Source: Halolamina sp. CBA1230 (lineage in GTDB: Archaea > Halobacteriota > Halobacteria > Halobacteriales > Haloferacaceae). From it: DNA of 64,000 nucleotides. Positions 46,384-54,402 of this stretch are shown here, piece after piece. Position 1 is the first letter of the stretch. Each line of letters begins with the position of its first letter. The DNA lies in assembly GCF_002025255.2 (NCBI RefSeq), contig NZ_CP054589.1:1-64000 (forward strand). The letters are read 5' to 3'. The notes beneath the pieces were generated by a model that was given only the letters and a program-made list of their open reading frames with translations, made no database searches and was not told where the DNA came from. A program made the translations under genes and the position numbers.

Positions 46384-46896
46384 ATGTCGCGGCTTATCGC
46401 AGACGCCTCCGCCCTCGTGAGTCTCGGCATCGTTACTGACGACGATCCCGATCCACTCGCACTCTGTCTCTCCCGGTACGAGGTCGTCGTCCCAACGGCG
46501 GTCATCGATGAACTCCGAGAGATTGCCTCGTACGATGACGTCCATGGACACGCCGCGTCCGCCGTCCTCGACCAAACGGAGTCATTCACGACACAGTCGG
46601 TCGACCTCGATGCCGAGTTTCCGCTCGATGACGGTGAAAACGCGGCGGTCACGCTCGCGAACGATCTCGATGCTGCGCTCTTCCTCTGTGACGAGTTCAA
46701 CCAACTTGGCTTGATCCACGCCTCACTCGCTGATACCCGACTCGTCACGACACCGACGCTACTCTCGGTTCTCGTTCGAACTGAACACCTATCAGCTGCC
46801 GATGCACGGCTGCTCCTCGATGCGATCAGTGACGCCCGTAGCTGGGGCGCGAACAGTTACGTGCAGCGAGCTCGCTCATTGCTCGAAGAGCCCTGA
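46384..46896 (+). CDS. PIN-like toxin (DUF3368-type)
   Basis: A 170-residue PIN-fold protein starting on the base after the antitoxin's stop. RLIADASALVSLG has the first Asp, PTAVIDELREIA the Glu, DDGENAAVTLANDLDAALFL the next acidic pair, and LCDEFNQLG the last. The C-terminal helix pair (LSAADARLLLDAISDARSW) is typical of DUF3368 PIN proteins paired with UPF0175-type antitoxins. It would be an RNase held inactive by the upstream protein. Confidence 0.78.
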   Translation: MSRLIADASALVSLGIVTDDDPDPLALCLSRYEVVVPTAVIDELREIASYDDVHGHAASAVLDQTESFTTQSVDLDAEFPLDDGENAAVTLANDLDAALFLCDEFNQLGLIHASLADTRLVTTPTLLSVLVRTEHLSAADARLLLDAISDARSWGANSYVQRARSLLEEP

Positions 46897-46927
46897 CACC
46901 ATGGAGGATCCTTCGAAGTGATTTGGA

Positions 46928-47257
46928 ATGCCCGATAACCACGCTCTCTACGACGTTCGTGAACGAACCAAGAATCCCGAGCACGCATCAGTTGACGATG
47001 TAGTCGAACTCGTACTCGAACGCGCACAGCATCCCCGGACGGAGCACCGGGACGCGCATCTCGACGAGATGATGGCGACTGTCGTCGACAGGTACGGGAC
47101 CGACCCCGTCCGAACCGTTATCCATCGCATCCTCGTCGACCACCACCCCTTTCGGAGTGCCACGCATGACCTTGAGATGCGTAACGTCGACGGTGTTCGT
47201 ATCGGGACAGCAGCCGGCCAGTTCCTTACAGAATTGAACGCGCAGCACGACGATTGA
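46928..47257 (+). CDS. Small helical protein of unknown function
   Basis: A 109-residue, His/Asp-rich, mostly helical protein (ASVDDVVELVLERAQHPRTE; TVVDRYGTDPVRTVIHRIL). No motif was recognised. It lies 31 bases after the PIN-like gene and before the GC-rich leader, so it may be the last gene of that operon. Confidence 0.5.
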   Translation: MPDNHALYDVRERTKNPEHASVDDVVELVLERAQHPRTEHRDAHLDEMMATVVDRYGTDPVRTVIHRILVDHHPFRSATHDLEMRNVDGVRIGTAAGQFLTELNAQHDD

Positions 47258-47267
47258 AATACAGTTT

Positions 47268-47818
47268 CTGAAAGCCCTCGGCCGCTCGGCATCCCGCGAC
47301 CACCGCTGCGCTCCTCGTGCCTGTGGTGCTTGCGGGGTCGGGGGACGACCGAGACGGCCTCGCCCTTTCTGAGTCCGCCAGGACGGTAGCTGGATCGCCG
47401 AGTGTCGCGGCCGGCTAGACAGGTGTGTCCGTTATGGCCCGCCCCGCTCGCCGCGTTCCGCCCTCCGCGTCGCTCGCGACCGACCATTCCGGGCGTGCGG
47501 GCGCTCTCCGCACCGCTCGCGCCCGTTCCGGGCTAAAATGGATGTGCCCTCGACGCCAGCGGGAAAGCGCGGGGGGTTGCGCGGCGTGGCTGCTCACCCT
47601 CCCACGCTTTCTCCGCTGGTCGCTCGCTCCGGGCGGGTCGGCGCGCGGCGCTGGTTGTGCCCCTCCGTGCGGGCGCGCTCTCGCTCGCGCCCAAGAGGGC
47701 GCTCGCGAAGGCGCGAGCGAGAGCGCGCAGACGGCTCTGTCGGTCGTGACGTCGGGGATATCCCCGTGCTAGAACACGGGGTGTCGGGCGCTGTGGTGAG
47801 CGCCTTCAGGTTACCGCA
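47268..47818 (+). promoter_or_regulatory. GC-rich structured leader module, copy 1 (upstream of TFB gene)
   Basis: A 550-bp noncoding region nearly identical in long blocks to 57283-57931, which precedes an unrelated gene. It contains a perfect 19-bp stem (47673-47691 with 47710-47728, loop 18). A 7-bp stem follows (CCCCGTG 47762-47768, loop of six, CACGGGG 47775-47781), then TGTCGG and a GGCGC/GCGCC stem, then CAGGT and the ATG. A TATA-like CTAAAATGG is at about 47531. Frames through it are Arg/Pro/Ala-rich and not protein-like. Probably promoter plus a long structured 5' UTR. Confidence 0.7.
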
Positions 47819-48898
47819 ATGTCGAGTAACAACGCGAGCGAAAAGACGGTTTCGGATGTACAGAGTACAAGCACCGAGGAACGCGGTCACGAGCCCACGA
47901 TCGAACACGAGCCGTCGGGCCGGTCGGCCTGTCCGGAGTGTGAGGGGCGGGTGATCACCGAAGACGAGCAGTCGTTCTGCACGGACTGCGGGCTGATCGT
48001 CGCCGACGAGTGGGTGGACCTGAGCCCGACGCTGAACGACCTAGGCCTGGTTGGAGACGCCGACCAGAGCATCGAGACAGTGGACCCGCTGCGGACGGAC
48101 AAGGGCCTGCACACGAAGATCGGGAGGAACACCGACGGCCGGGGTAATCCCCTGAGCAACGAGCAGTGGGAGAAGGTCCAGCGGTTGCGGAAGTGGCACA
48201 AGCGGATGCAGTTCGGCGAGAAGCGCAAGCGAACGAAGCGGCTCAACGAGGGGCTGCGGGACGTCGAGATGATCGGCGGCAACCTGAACTTGCCGGACCA
48301 CGTCGTCAAGCAGGCAGCGCAACACCTCCGGAGCGCCTCGGAAGCGCGGCTGCCGGGCGGGCGGATGGCCTGGGAGGCACTCGCCGGCGGCGCCGTCCTC
48401 CTGGCCGCGCGGGCCTCATCGGTCGACCGGGACGAGATTGACGTTGCGGTCGCGACGCACACCAAGGCGCCCCACGAGCGGGTGTGCGCTGCGGCGCGGA
48501 AGATCCGGTGTGAATGCGGGTTCGACGTGCCGCTCATCAGGCCCAACGCCGTGATGGCGGTCGTCGACGCCCTGGATGACGACGCCATCCCTGGGGCGCG
48601 AGCGGTGCGGACGTGGCGGCTGGCCCAACACCTGATGAAACTCGGCGATCAGGTGCCGGTTGGGCCGGGGACGCCACGGTGCACCGTCGCGGCGTCGGCG
48701 CTGTACGCGGCGGATCGGCTGCTCTCGCGCAAGCACCTCACCCAAGAGCAGGTCGCCGTGGCGGCGAGCACGATCGTGCCGACGTCCCGAAACCGGATCG
48801 CGCGGTACAGTCGGGAGCTCGTCGGCGCCTACGAAGCCGAACACGGCACCGACGACCCGGGTGTCGGCCTCGAGGCGGAACGGGACACCCTGCGCTGA
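47819..48898 (+). CDS. tfb: Transcription initiation factor TFB, divergent
   Basis: A 359-residue protein. C38-x2-C41 and C54-x2-C57 form the TFIIB zinc ribbon. The B-linker region (LSNEQWEKVQRLRKWHKRMQ) follows, then two cyclin-like repeats starting about residues 150 and 255. Plasmid-encoded TFBs can redirect RNA polymerase to particular promoters, here perhaps the element's own. It differs strongly from the second TFB at 59062 and has a longer N-terminus. Its first residues (MSSNN) match those of the RPA-like protein at 57932, because the leader module extends into the coding region. Confidence 0.85.
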   Translation: MSSNNASEKTVSDVQSTSTEERGHEPTIEHEPSGRSACPECEGRVITEDEQSFCTDCGLIVADEWVDLSPTLNDLGLVGDADQSIETVDPLRTDKGLHTKIGRNTDGRGNPLSNEQWEKVQRLRKWHKRMQFGEKRKRTKRLNEGLRDVEMIGGNLNLPDHVVKQAAQHLRSASEARLPGGRMAWEALAGGAVLLAARASSVDRDEIDVAVATHTKAPHERVCAAARKIRCECGFDVPLIRPNAVMAVVDALDDDAIPGARAVRTWRLAQHLMKLGDQVPVGPGTPRCTVAASALYAADRLLSRKHLTQEQVAVAASTIVPTSRNRIARYSRELVGAYEAEHGTDDPGVGLEAERDTLR

Positions 48899-48920
48899 GC
48901 GGGGCGCTCCCCCATTTTTT
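48899..48920 (+). terminator. Likely transcription terminator after TFB gene
   Basis: Just after the stop, GGGG-CGCT-CCCC is followed within two bases by six T residues (to 48920). Archaeal termination depends mainly on the T-run; the short GC hairpin strengthens the call. Confidence 0.55.
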
Positions 48921-48942
48921 ATGGCGACCTCCGCCCGTGGAC

Positions 48943-49006
48943 GCCCCTCCGCCCCACCCACCGCTCCGTGCTCGCTCCCTGCGGTCGCTGCGCGCGCAGC
49001 CACAAC
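48943..49006. repeat. GC-rich intergenic element, copy 1
   Basis: Contains CGCTCCGTGCTCGCTCC, and, after a short variable part, GTCGCTGCGCGCGCAGCCAC. The same two blocks recur at 58871-58938 and 60225-60357. The second block includes the palindrome GCTGCGCGCGCAGC. It lies between the TFB gene and the gene at 49094, so it could be a 3' element of the first or a leader part of the second. Confidence 0.7.
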
Positions 49007-49093
49007 CTCACTACCACCTGTCTGAAGTCTCATCAACGGGGATAGAGACGGTGTGTGGTTTGTCGCATCCAAGAGGAACGGAGTGAGAGACGA

Positions 49094-49699
49094 ATGAACG
49101 CTGTTCCATCATACACAGTCGATAGAGAGACTGCAGCGACGCTCCGAGAATGGTTGTTCGAGCACGCTGTCGAGAAACACGGGGAGTCCGAGATTTCCGA
49201 GCCACTCGCCGAACTGGCGGCTGCCATCGACGGCGTGCTCTACGAGGAGGCAGAGGCCGTCGAACTCGGTGCGTGGGCACAGACGAATCCTCTGGGTCAC
49301 CGAGATGCGTCACACGTCAACAGTAGCTCAGTCGATGGATCCCGATCAGACGACGCACGCGAGCCAGCCGAGCCTGGTGTTCTCGATATGGGCATCAGTA
49401 AGCCGGATCGTATCTACGATACGCTTCCCGATTCGGCCTGGCAGCTCGATCACGACCAGTCCGAAACACCCCGAGAAGACACACCGACATCGTCAGCAGC
49501 GTCAAACCCACACCCACGGCGACAACACCACCGTCCGTCAGTCCGGTATCGTACCACGTTCGAGTGCTCCGTGTGCAGTGGCATTCGTGAGGTAGAAACC
49601 CCGCTTCGAGTCTGTGCGTTCGTCGACGAGTGTCCAACCTGTGGAACCGTCGCTCGATTCACAGCGAGCGGCCCACCCACGCCGCTCAGAGAGGGGTAA
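49094..49699 (+). CDS. Protein with C-terminal zinc ribbon, unknown function
   Basis: A 201-residue protein from the ATG at 49094. Residues 1-60 are helical (DRETAATLREWLFEHAVEKH) and about 90 residues of low-complexity linker follow. The C-terminus has CSVCSGIREVETPLRVCAFV and CPTCG, a zinc-binding knuckle set. The modular build suggests an adaptor or DNA-associated protein. No family recognised. The 239 bases after it, to 49937, hold nothing I can name. Confidence 0.5.
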   Translation: MNAVPSYTVDRETAATLREWLFEHAVEKHGESEISEPLAELAAAIDGVLYEEAEAVELGAWAQTNPLGHRDASHVNSSSVDGSRSDDAREPAEPGVLDMGISKPDRIYDTLPDSAWQLDHDQSETPREDTPTSSAASNPHPRRQHHRPSVRYRTTFECSVCSGIREVETPLRVCAFVDECPTCGTVARFTASGPPTPLREG

Positions 49700-49937
49700 T
49701 CGTCACGCGTCAGTTACAGGTCGCGAGGTTGGATCGTCTTCCGGTCGTTCACCTCAGCTCGTTAGGCAGTATCCTCGAGCAGTTCGGTGACTTCTACAGG
49801 CGGTACAGGTCAGGTCGCCTGCGGGCCGGGCCGTCTGGTGGCGTGAAGACTACGTCGACGACGCCGCCGGGTGAGGAACGGAGATCCTCTCGAAGCCCGA
49901 TCCGAGGAATTACGCCGCCATCCGACCAACAACGTGT

Positions 49938-50534
49938 ATGGATCACACTCGCGAGGTGTTCGCCGACGCGCTCTCCTCGGGCGACACCGAGCGCGTGAAT
50001 CGGGCGATCGACGAAATCGAGAATACCGAACTCGAGGAACGAGCCGCCCTGTTCGACGAGTGTTTCGAGATGTGTCGCGACCTCTACGAGGCCGACGATG
50101 GATACCAGCGACAGTCCGTGATTCGCTTTGCGGCCGGTCTGTATCCGCGCCTGGCCTATCGAACGGTCGGTTCGGACCTCACCGACGAGGCGTTACCGGG
50201 TGAGTGGACGCTCGACGAGATCGCGACCCACCGCGAACGACTGTGGGACCTCTACGTGGACGCGCTCCGCGACGACGACGGCCGCGTGCGACGCGCTGCC
50301 GCCAAGGCGATCAAGGAACTGGCGCTGACCGCCGAGATACTCGAAGCCGAGGACCAACTCCGGTCCATGATGGACGAACTGGAAGCGCTTGCCGAGGAAT
50401 ATGAGGACTCGAAGCGAAAACACGTCGAGCAGGCCTACGAGAACGTCGCCTTTCACGCGGAGAAGCCGTTTTCCCGACTTCCAGACGGGCTTCGGGACGC
50501 GCTCGAAGGTGACGAGCAAAACAGTGGACGGTAG
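49938..50534 (+). CDS. Alpha-helical, HEAT-like protein of unknown function
   Basis: A 198-residue, highly acidic, all-helical protein. Pairs of helices such as LRDDDGRVRRAAAKAIKELA resemble HEAT repeats, and the C-terminal third is a long charged helix (DELEALAEEYEDSKRKHVEQ). It probably mediates protein contacts. No catalytic residues stand out. Confidence 0.5.
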   Translation: MDHTREVFADALSSGDTERVNRAIDEIENTELEERAALFDECFEMCRDLYEADDGYQRQSVIRFAAGLYPRLAYRTVGSDLTDEALPGEWTLDEIATHRERLWDLYVDALRDDDGRVRRAAAKAIKELALTAEILEAEDQLRSMMDELEALAEEYEDSKRKHVEQAYENVAFHAEKPFSRLPDGLRDALEGDEQNSGR

Positions 50535-50609
50535 CTCACTCGAATAGACTCGTCTGGAACGTGTGTCGGGGAAAGAGCGTTAGCCGCGGAGTTTTGTGCT
50601 CCTGGCGTC

Positions 50610-50732
50610 ATGCATCCAGATATGCCATTCAGCGTGAGTTGGCACACGCTTCTCGACGAGGCAGAGGAACTCCTCTCGGACGCTACTCTCATCACCGACA
50701 CCCAGGAACACCGCGTGATCAGTGAGTATTAG
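50610..50732 (+). CDS. Short 40-residue gene, possibly internally deleted
   Basis: ATG at 50610, TAG at 50730-50732. The peptide begins MHPDMPFSVSWHTLLDEAEE and ends TDTQEHRVISEY. Composition and codon use are protein-like. Its two halves resemble the ends of a longer haloarchaeal small protein (WxxLLDEA...TDVQEHRV), as if the middle were lost; that comparison is from memory. Confidence 0.35.
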   Translation: MHPDMPFSVSWHTLLDEAEELLSDATLITDTQEHRVISEY

Positions 50733-50794
50733 GAGTCGAGTAACTCTCGGAGCAACTCCGGCGAAGAGGTCTTTCCGGGTGACCGCGAGGCCGA

Positions 50795-51463
50795 TCAGTC
50801 CAGACGGTCGAGCGATCCATAGAGCTCCTCGTTCTGAATGTGGGTGCTGAACTGTGCGCAGAGCCGACAGCAGTCCGCGGCATCGGCGAACGTCCGAACA
50901 CTGGCGTCCCAGCGCGCGTGGACGGCGCCAAGCATCGCACTTCGAACCGATGGTTCGGTCGCGACCATAACCCGTCGCGAACGCGTTGGTGGCGTTGCAT
51001 CGGCTGCTGATCCCTGCATTCCAGCTGTCGACAGAATATCCTCGAGGACGCTCCCGATCTCGATCCCGACACCGAGGTTGTCGCCGACCTGTGGAGCGAT
51101 GAAGATCGTTGCATTACTCGCTTGCGCAAAGGCGATACTCTGTGTGGCGGCATCCATCTCGTCGAGCGGAATCCCGACGTCGATTGCGAGAAAAGCATTA
51201 AACCCGCGGTCGCGGAGGCAGTCCCGCGTTTCCTGCAGGAGCCGCAACACCTCGTCTTCGGCGTACTCGCCGCTGGTCTCGTCCCACGTCGCAAACGATG
51301 GGGCATCGGTTTCGACATCGGCGTCCGCCGGCAGCAGCGCGTCGACGTCGAATGTCCGGTATGGGCCCATCAGATAGACGAGAAACTGTTCCCGCCGGAC
51401 TGGAGCGAGCGCATCTGAATCACCGGCGGCACGGGGGAGATTGTCGATAATCCGTTGCCGCAT
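50795..51463 (-). CDS. DUF7509-like protein, possible nucleoside 2-deoxyribosyltransferase fold
   Basis: A 222-residue protein. FLVYLMGPYRTFDVDALLPA starts it in the manner of nucleoside-2-deoxyribosyltransferase-like folds (YLxGPxx). ATQSIAFAQASNATIFIAPQ and then GDNLGVGIEIGSVLEDI resemble the active-site region, in which an acidic residue follows Gly. The C-terminal 60 residues carry CCRLCAQ. It is divergent from an ArsR-type regulator across a 113-bp promoter region with a palindrome. Such nucleotide-cleaving folds occur in defence and signalling; that role is speculation. Confidence 0.5.
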   Translation of the reverse strand: MRQRIIDNLPRAAGDSDALAPVRREQFLVYLMGPYRTFDVDALLPADADVETDAPSFATWDETSGEYAEDEVLRLLQETRDCLRDRGFNAFLAIDVGIPLDEMDAATQSIAFAQASNATIFIAPQVGDNLGVGIEIGSVLEDILSTAGMQGSAADATPPTRSRRVMVATEPSVRSAMLGAVHARWDASVRTFADAADCCRLCAQFSTHIQNEELYGSLDRLD

Positions 51464-51519
51464 TCGACTCGTTGATTCGGAACGGTAATATATAAATCTC
51501 GGTGTTTTCAGGAATATTC

Positions 51520-51535
51520 TAGTCGAGAACGACTA
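51520..51535. promoter_or_regulatory. Palindromic operator candidate
   Basis: TAGTCG-AGAA-CGACTA is a perfect 6-bp inverted repeat between the divergent genes at 51463 and 51577. An AT-rich TAATATATAAATC promoter-like stretch is at 51487-51499, facing the minus-strand gene. The ArsR-like protein encoded next is the obvious binder. Confidence 0.5.
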
Positions 51536-51576
51536 AGTACGTGGCGTCCCAACGTAGGACTTGAGGCACCCCCTAA

Positions 51577-51969
51577 ATGTCCGAAACCGATCGCCAGCCA
51601 ACAGAGGAGGTTCGTCAGCCGGACCCGCCGCTTCCCGAAGAGAGCGGACTGACGCTCGAGGAGTACCTCGCGATGCAACAGGCGATCGGCCAGCCGACGC
51701 GGTTCCGGATCCTCCGCACGCTCGTCGTCAACGACGAACTGAGTGCTGCCGATCTCAAGGCCGCGGTGGATGTCGAATCCCACAATTTCCACTACCATCT
51801 CGACGAACTCGTCGACGTCGGGCTCGTCGACAAGCGCCAGCGACGGACCGCTGACAGCCAGGGTTTTTACACGTACTATCGGCCGACGGAAATGGGGCGG
51901 GGTATTCTTGAGCACGGTGTCGAAGAGCTGATGCGCCGTGAACGGGAGTTCAACGACGCCTATTCGTAA
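51577..51969 (+). CDS. ArsR-type winged-helix regulator
   Basis: A 130-residue protein. Residues 30-105 form a winged helix of the ArsR type (QAIGQPTRFRILRTLVVNDE, SAADLKAAVDVESHNFHYHL, DELVDVGLVDKRQ). No metal-binding Cys pair is present, so it probably senses something else or nothing. It is divergent from the DUF7509-like gene and probably represses both. Confidence 0.75.
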   Translation: MSETDRQPTEEVRQPDPPLPEESGLTLEEYLAMQQAIGQPTRFRILRTLVVNDELSAADLKAAVDVESHNFHYHLDELVDVGLVDKRQRRTADSQGFYTYYRPTEMGRGILEHGVEELMRREREFNDAYS

Positions 51970-52044
51970 GCTGCCAGAGGACATTCTCGTCGTCGGTCTC
52001 CAGCGACTACTCCAGTCTTTCATCTACCAAGATGGTGCTCCAGA

Positions 52045-52090
52045 TATTAACCAACAAATGTAGGTCATGAATTCGTAACGTTGGTTAATA
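52045..52090. repeat. Long-spaced inverted repeat, copy D
   Basis: TATTAACCAAC at 52045-52055 and its exact complement GTTGGTTAATA at 52080-52090. Using the 10-bp core, the right arm has C in place of the first T; the spacer is 22 bp. It lies in the 302-bp convergent gap between the ArsR-type gene and a PIN gene. Nothing else is recognised in that gap. Confidence 0.88.
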
Positions 52091-52271
52091 CATTCGGAAA
52101 AGTCACCGACGTGCAACAGATTCAGTCAGTTGCAGTGGTAGCGAGGCGAAAATCCACATGTAGTCGAGTGGATGGTATCAGACTAGTAACCATATTCGTG
52201 ATGGCACTCGAACAGACCAAAGAACGGACTCTCGCTATGGATCGTTCCCTCCGTGCTGCAGCGGGGGCAGA

Positions 52272-52784
52272 TCATTCGGCCAGCGAGTCGAGTTTCTGGA
52301 CGATCTTCGCGTAGACATCAGGAGCGCAGTACCAGTCCTCGTCGATCATTGCATCAATTACGGTTCGGGCATCGTCGACACTGAGTGTTCCCTCGCTAGC
52401 GAGTTTCAGCACGAGATATGCCGTCCCCCGGGTTGTGATTCCCTCAGCCGCTGCGACGTCACGGCCGTACGTCTCATCCATCACGGCCACGCCATCGTGG
52501 GTGTCGGCGCAGGCGAGAACAGCGATATCGGCGTCGCTGAGGTTGCTGTTATCCTGGAGACGGGACAGCAGCGGGGTAGTCTCCACTGACACGATATCAA
52601 ACCTGTCGGCATCGACGCTGCGCTCGATGTGACGGGCGTCCGGATATCCCTGGTCGAGACCGGTTTCGACGACCTCCTCGTAGATGCGTTCAGGAATAAT
52701 ACACGTCGTTTCCAAGTGCTCGACAAGTATGAGTCGGTCGACCTTCGCGAGGTAGATGAGCGGCGTGGTGTCGAAGACCCACAT
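52272..52784 (-). CDS. PIN-like toxin (DUF3368-type)
   Basis: A 170-residue PIN-fold protein. WVFDTTPLIYLAKVDR holds the first Asp at residue 5, PERIYEEVVETGLDQG the Glu, LSDADIAVLACADTHD the next acidic cluster, and AVMDETYGRDVAA the last. It directly follows the ribbon-helix-helix gene with no intergenic bases. It is a distinct paralogue of the PIN protein at 46384. Confidence 0.8.
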   Translation of the reverse strand: MWVFDTTPLIYLAKVDRLILVEHLETTCIIPERIYEEVVETGLDQGYPDARHIERSVDADRFDIVSVETTPLLSRLQDNSNLSDADIAVLACADTHDGVAVMDETYGRDVAAAEGITTRGTAYLVLKLASEGTLSVDDARTVIDAMIDEDWYCAPDVYAKIVQKLDSLAE

Positions 52785-53075
52785 TCACAACGCCTCAAGA
52801 TCTGCGTCGAGATGGTCGTCCGCCACCCAGGTGATATCACGTTCTTTGGCAAGCTGGACGAAATCCCAGACCGACATCCCGGCCAGCTCAGCCGCCTTGC
52901 TGAATGTGATGGATCCGGCCGCAAGCTGATCGAGTGCCTGTTCGCGACGCCACTCTTCGAGCCCCTCGGAGAGGAGTTTCCGAACGGCCGTGCTCCGGTC
53001 GAGCTTTTCCTCCTCGAGATATGCCTCGAGTTCGGCTTCCAGCTCGTCGGGAACGCGTGTCGAGATCGTCCCCAT
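52785..53075 (-). CDS. Ribbon-helix-helix / UPF0175-type antitoxin
   Basis: A 96-residue protein from the ATG at 53075. TISTRVPDELEAELEAYLEE and LDRSTAVRKLLSEGLEEW make the ribbon-helix-helix; GSITFSKAAELAGMSVWDFV is the UPF0175-type helix-turn-helix that contacts PIN partners. The upstream DNA contains GTACAC within a TTTGTACACTTTG stretch, a word also present before the antitoxin at 46081. Product should repress the pair and bind the toxin. Confidence 0.78.
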   Translation of the reverse strand: MGTISTRVPDELEAELEAYLEEEKLDRSTAVRKLLSEGLEEWRREQALDQLAAGSITFSKAAELAGMSVWDFVQLAKERDITWVADDHLDADLEAL

Positions 53076-53159
53076 ACTGTTTACTTCGTATGCAAAGTGT
53101 ACAAACGCTTCGGTGCTTCCTAGGAAGGCTCCTGTGGGGTGAAGCCCGTCCACGGCCAC

Positions 53160-53371
53160 TGAAGGAAATCCCGCCCTCCTTCTTCGACGCCCATCAACTC
53201 ACAGTAGGGGACTATCTCGAATGCTTCGTCACAACAGTCCACCCATCAGGTAGTGACGAGTGGATTGTCCCTTATCCAGCGCAGACAGCCCCGCCCACAG
53301 GCAGTAATCCGGAATTCGATCCAAACGAAATTCGGGCTACTGTTACGCAATGTGAAATTAAACTGGAGTGA
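53160..53371 (+). pseudogene. 5'-truncated gene fragment
   Basis: A protein-like frame (FFDAHQLTVGDYLECFVTTV...DPNEIRATVTQCEIKLE) ends at 53371. Its own start is missing: the frame upstream runs into the leader of the antitoxin gene and through a stretch that looks like an element end. I cannot name the family. The remaining bases to 53493 show only a TATA-like GGCTATATTCC at 53463-53473. Confidence 0.35.
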
Positions 53372-53493
53372 TCAGTGACTCATAGTCGGCAGCACGTCCC
53401 GCCAGGGATGTATCTGAGCGCAAGAAGGAACCACCCCATCCACGGTAGCAAACATCCCAAATGGCTATATTCCAACACCCCCAACACTAGGTT

Positions 53494-53853
53494 ATGTCGA
53501 GCGGTACCATCGATATCGACGAGTTCGAGAACGCTGACGCCGACGAATTCGAGGAGCGGAATGATACCGAGCGAATCGTGCTGTTCCTCGACAAGAATGA
53601 CGACCGGGCGTGGAAGGCGGCAACGATCGCCGAACAACTCGGGCTGGATACAGACGCCGTCAGTGCGATTCTCTCGCGATTGAAGGAACGCGGTCTCGTG
53701 CGGCACAAGCGCCCGTACTGGGCGATCACGGACGACAAGGAACGGCTTCAATCTGCCTACCAGCTCCACCGACACTACGAGACGGCAGACGAACAATACG
53801 GTGAGGCACCTCTCGAAGACCTCCAGACCGACGAGATGGAGGACGTACAGTGA
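53494..53853 (+). CDS. MarR-like winged-helix protein
   Basis: A 119-residue protein. ERIVLFLDKNDDRAWKAATI, AEQLGLDTDAVSAILSRLKE and RGLVRHKRPYWAITDDKERL form a clear winged helix; acidic tails flank it. A TATA-like box about 28 bases upstream of the ATG and no ribosome-binding site suggest a leaderless transcript. In haloarchaea similar genes precede MazF-like toxins; only a broken frame follows here. Confidence 0.7.
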   Translation: MSSGTIDIDEFENADADEFEERNDTERIVLFLDKNDDRAWKAATIAEQLGLDTDAVSAILSRLKERGLVRHKRPYWAITDDKERLQSAYQLHRHYETADEQYGEAPLEDLQTDEMEDVQ

Positions 53854-53950
53854 CTGCGTTCGAGGACTTGCCGAGCACTACCTGACCTCTCTCGTCGACG
53901 ATCGCACCAAGGATGTGGCCAGCCAGTTGATCGACTACATCTCGTCCTGA
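53850..53950 (+). pseudogene. Broken frame after the winged-helix gene, possible toxin remnant
   Basis: A GTG overlapping the previous stop begins VTAFEDLPSTT and then stops; one base out of frame, HYLTSLVDDRTKDVASQLID runs to a TGA at 53950. The second part has protein-like composition. It could be the two ends of a deleted toxin partner. Very weak evidence. Confidence 0.25.
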
Positions 53951-53987
53951 GAACCTCCCCTCACGGGCAGCCAGTATTCAAATACTC

Positions 53988-54005
53988 GTAGTACGATGGT
54001 ACTAC
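53988..54005. promoter_or_regulatory. Operator-like palindrome abutting a start codon
   Basis: GTAGTAC-GATG-GTACTAC, a perfect 7-bp inverted repeat, ends two bases before the ATG at 54007. A TATA-like TATTCAAATA is at 53975-53984. With so little room, transcription must start at or near the ATG, and a protein on this site would block it. Confidence 0.65.
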
Positions 54006-54006
54006 A

Positions 54007-54339
54007 ATGAAATACGCGAGTGTCAGCGTCAAGTTCCCAGTTGAGCTCGACACCGAGATCGAGCGGTTCCTCGATGAAACGGGGATCTACACCAACAAGA
54101 GCGAATTCATCAAAGAGGCCTGCCGCGCCCATCTCCGCGAGCTTAATGACGATACAGCGATCGCCGCACTCCGGCTGGAGCAGCTGCTCGCTGAAGCTGA
54201 ACAGAGCCACGAGTCTGCCAGTGAGATCGCCGCCGAGCTTACAGCACTCGGCGAGAAAGTCGATGCAGACGACCTCGAACGAGCCGTCGAAGAGGCACGA
54301 GAGGAGACGTCCGAACAGGTGTACGGGTCCGACGTGTGA
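54007..54339 (+). CDS. Ribbon-helix-helix regulator
   Basis: A 110-residue protein. SVSVKFPVELDTEIERFLDE is the ribbon and first helix, and YTNKSEFIKEACRAHLREL the second helix of a CopG/NikR-type ribbon-helix-helix. The remaining half is a long coiled-coil-like acidic helix. The perfect palindrome directly before the start is the natural site for a self-repressing dimer. No toxin partner follows; the TnpB element begins in the opposite direction. Confidence 0.78.
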   Translation: MKYASVSVKFPVELDTEIERFLDETGIYTNKSEFIKEACRAHLRELNDDTAIAALRLEQLLAEAEQSHESASEIAAELTALGEKVDADDLERAVEEAREETSEQVYGSDV

Positions 54340-54351
54340 AACGTCGACAGT

Positions 54352-54402
54352 GGATGACATCCTCCGCGCCGTGAACGGCGCGGTTTCCTGAGCGTTAGGA
54401 GA
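54352..54402 (-). repeat. Right-end hairpin of the TnpB element
   Basis: Just beyond the tnpB stop lies CCGCGCCG-TGAA-CGGCGCGG (54362-54381), a perfect 8-bp hairpin. IS200/IS605-type elements end in such a subterminal hairpin, and the guide (omega) RNA of TnpB overlaps this region. The exact outer boundary cannot be set from sequence alone. Confidence 0.6.

Noticed and set aside
47425-47954. Open frames inside the GC-rich leader modules (also 57421-57945)
   Set aside because: Composition is Arg/Ala/Pro-rich with simple repeats in all six frames; conservation follows stems and nucleotide blocks, not a protein frame.
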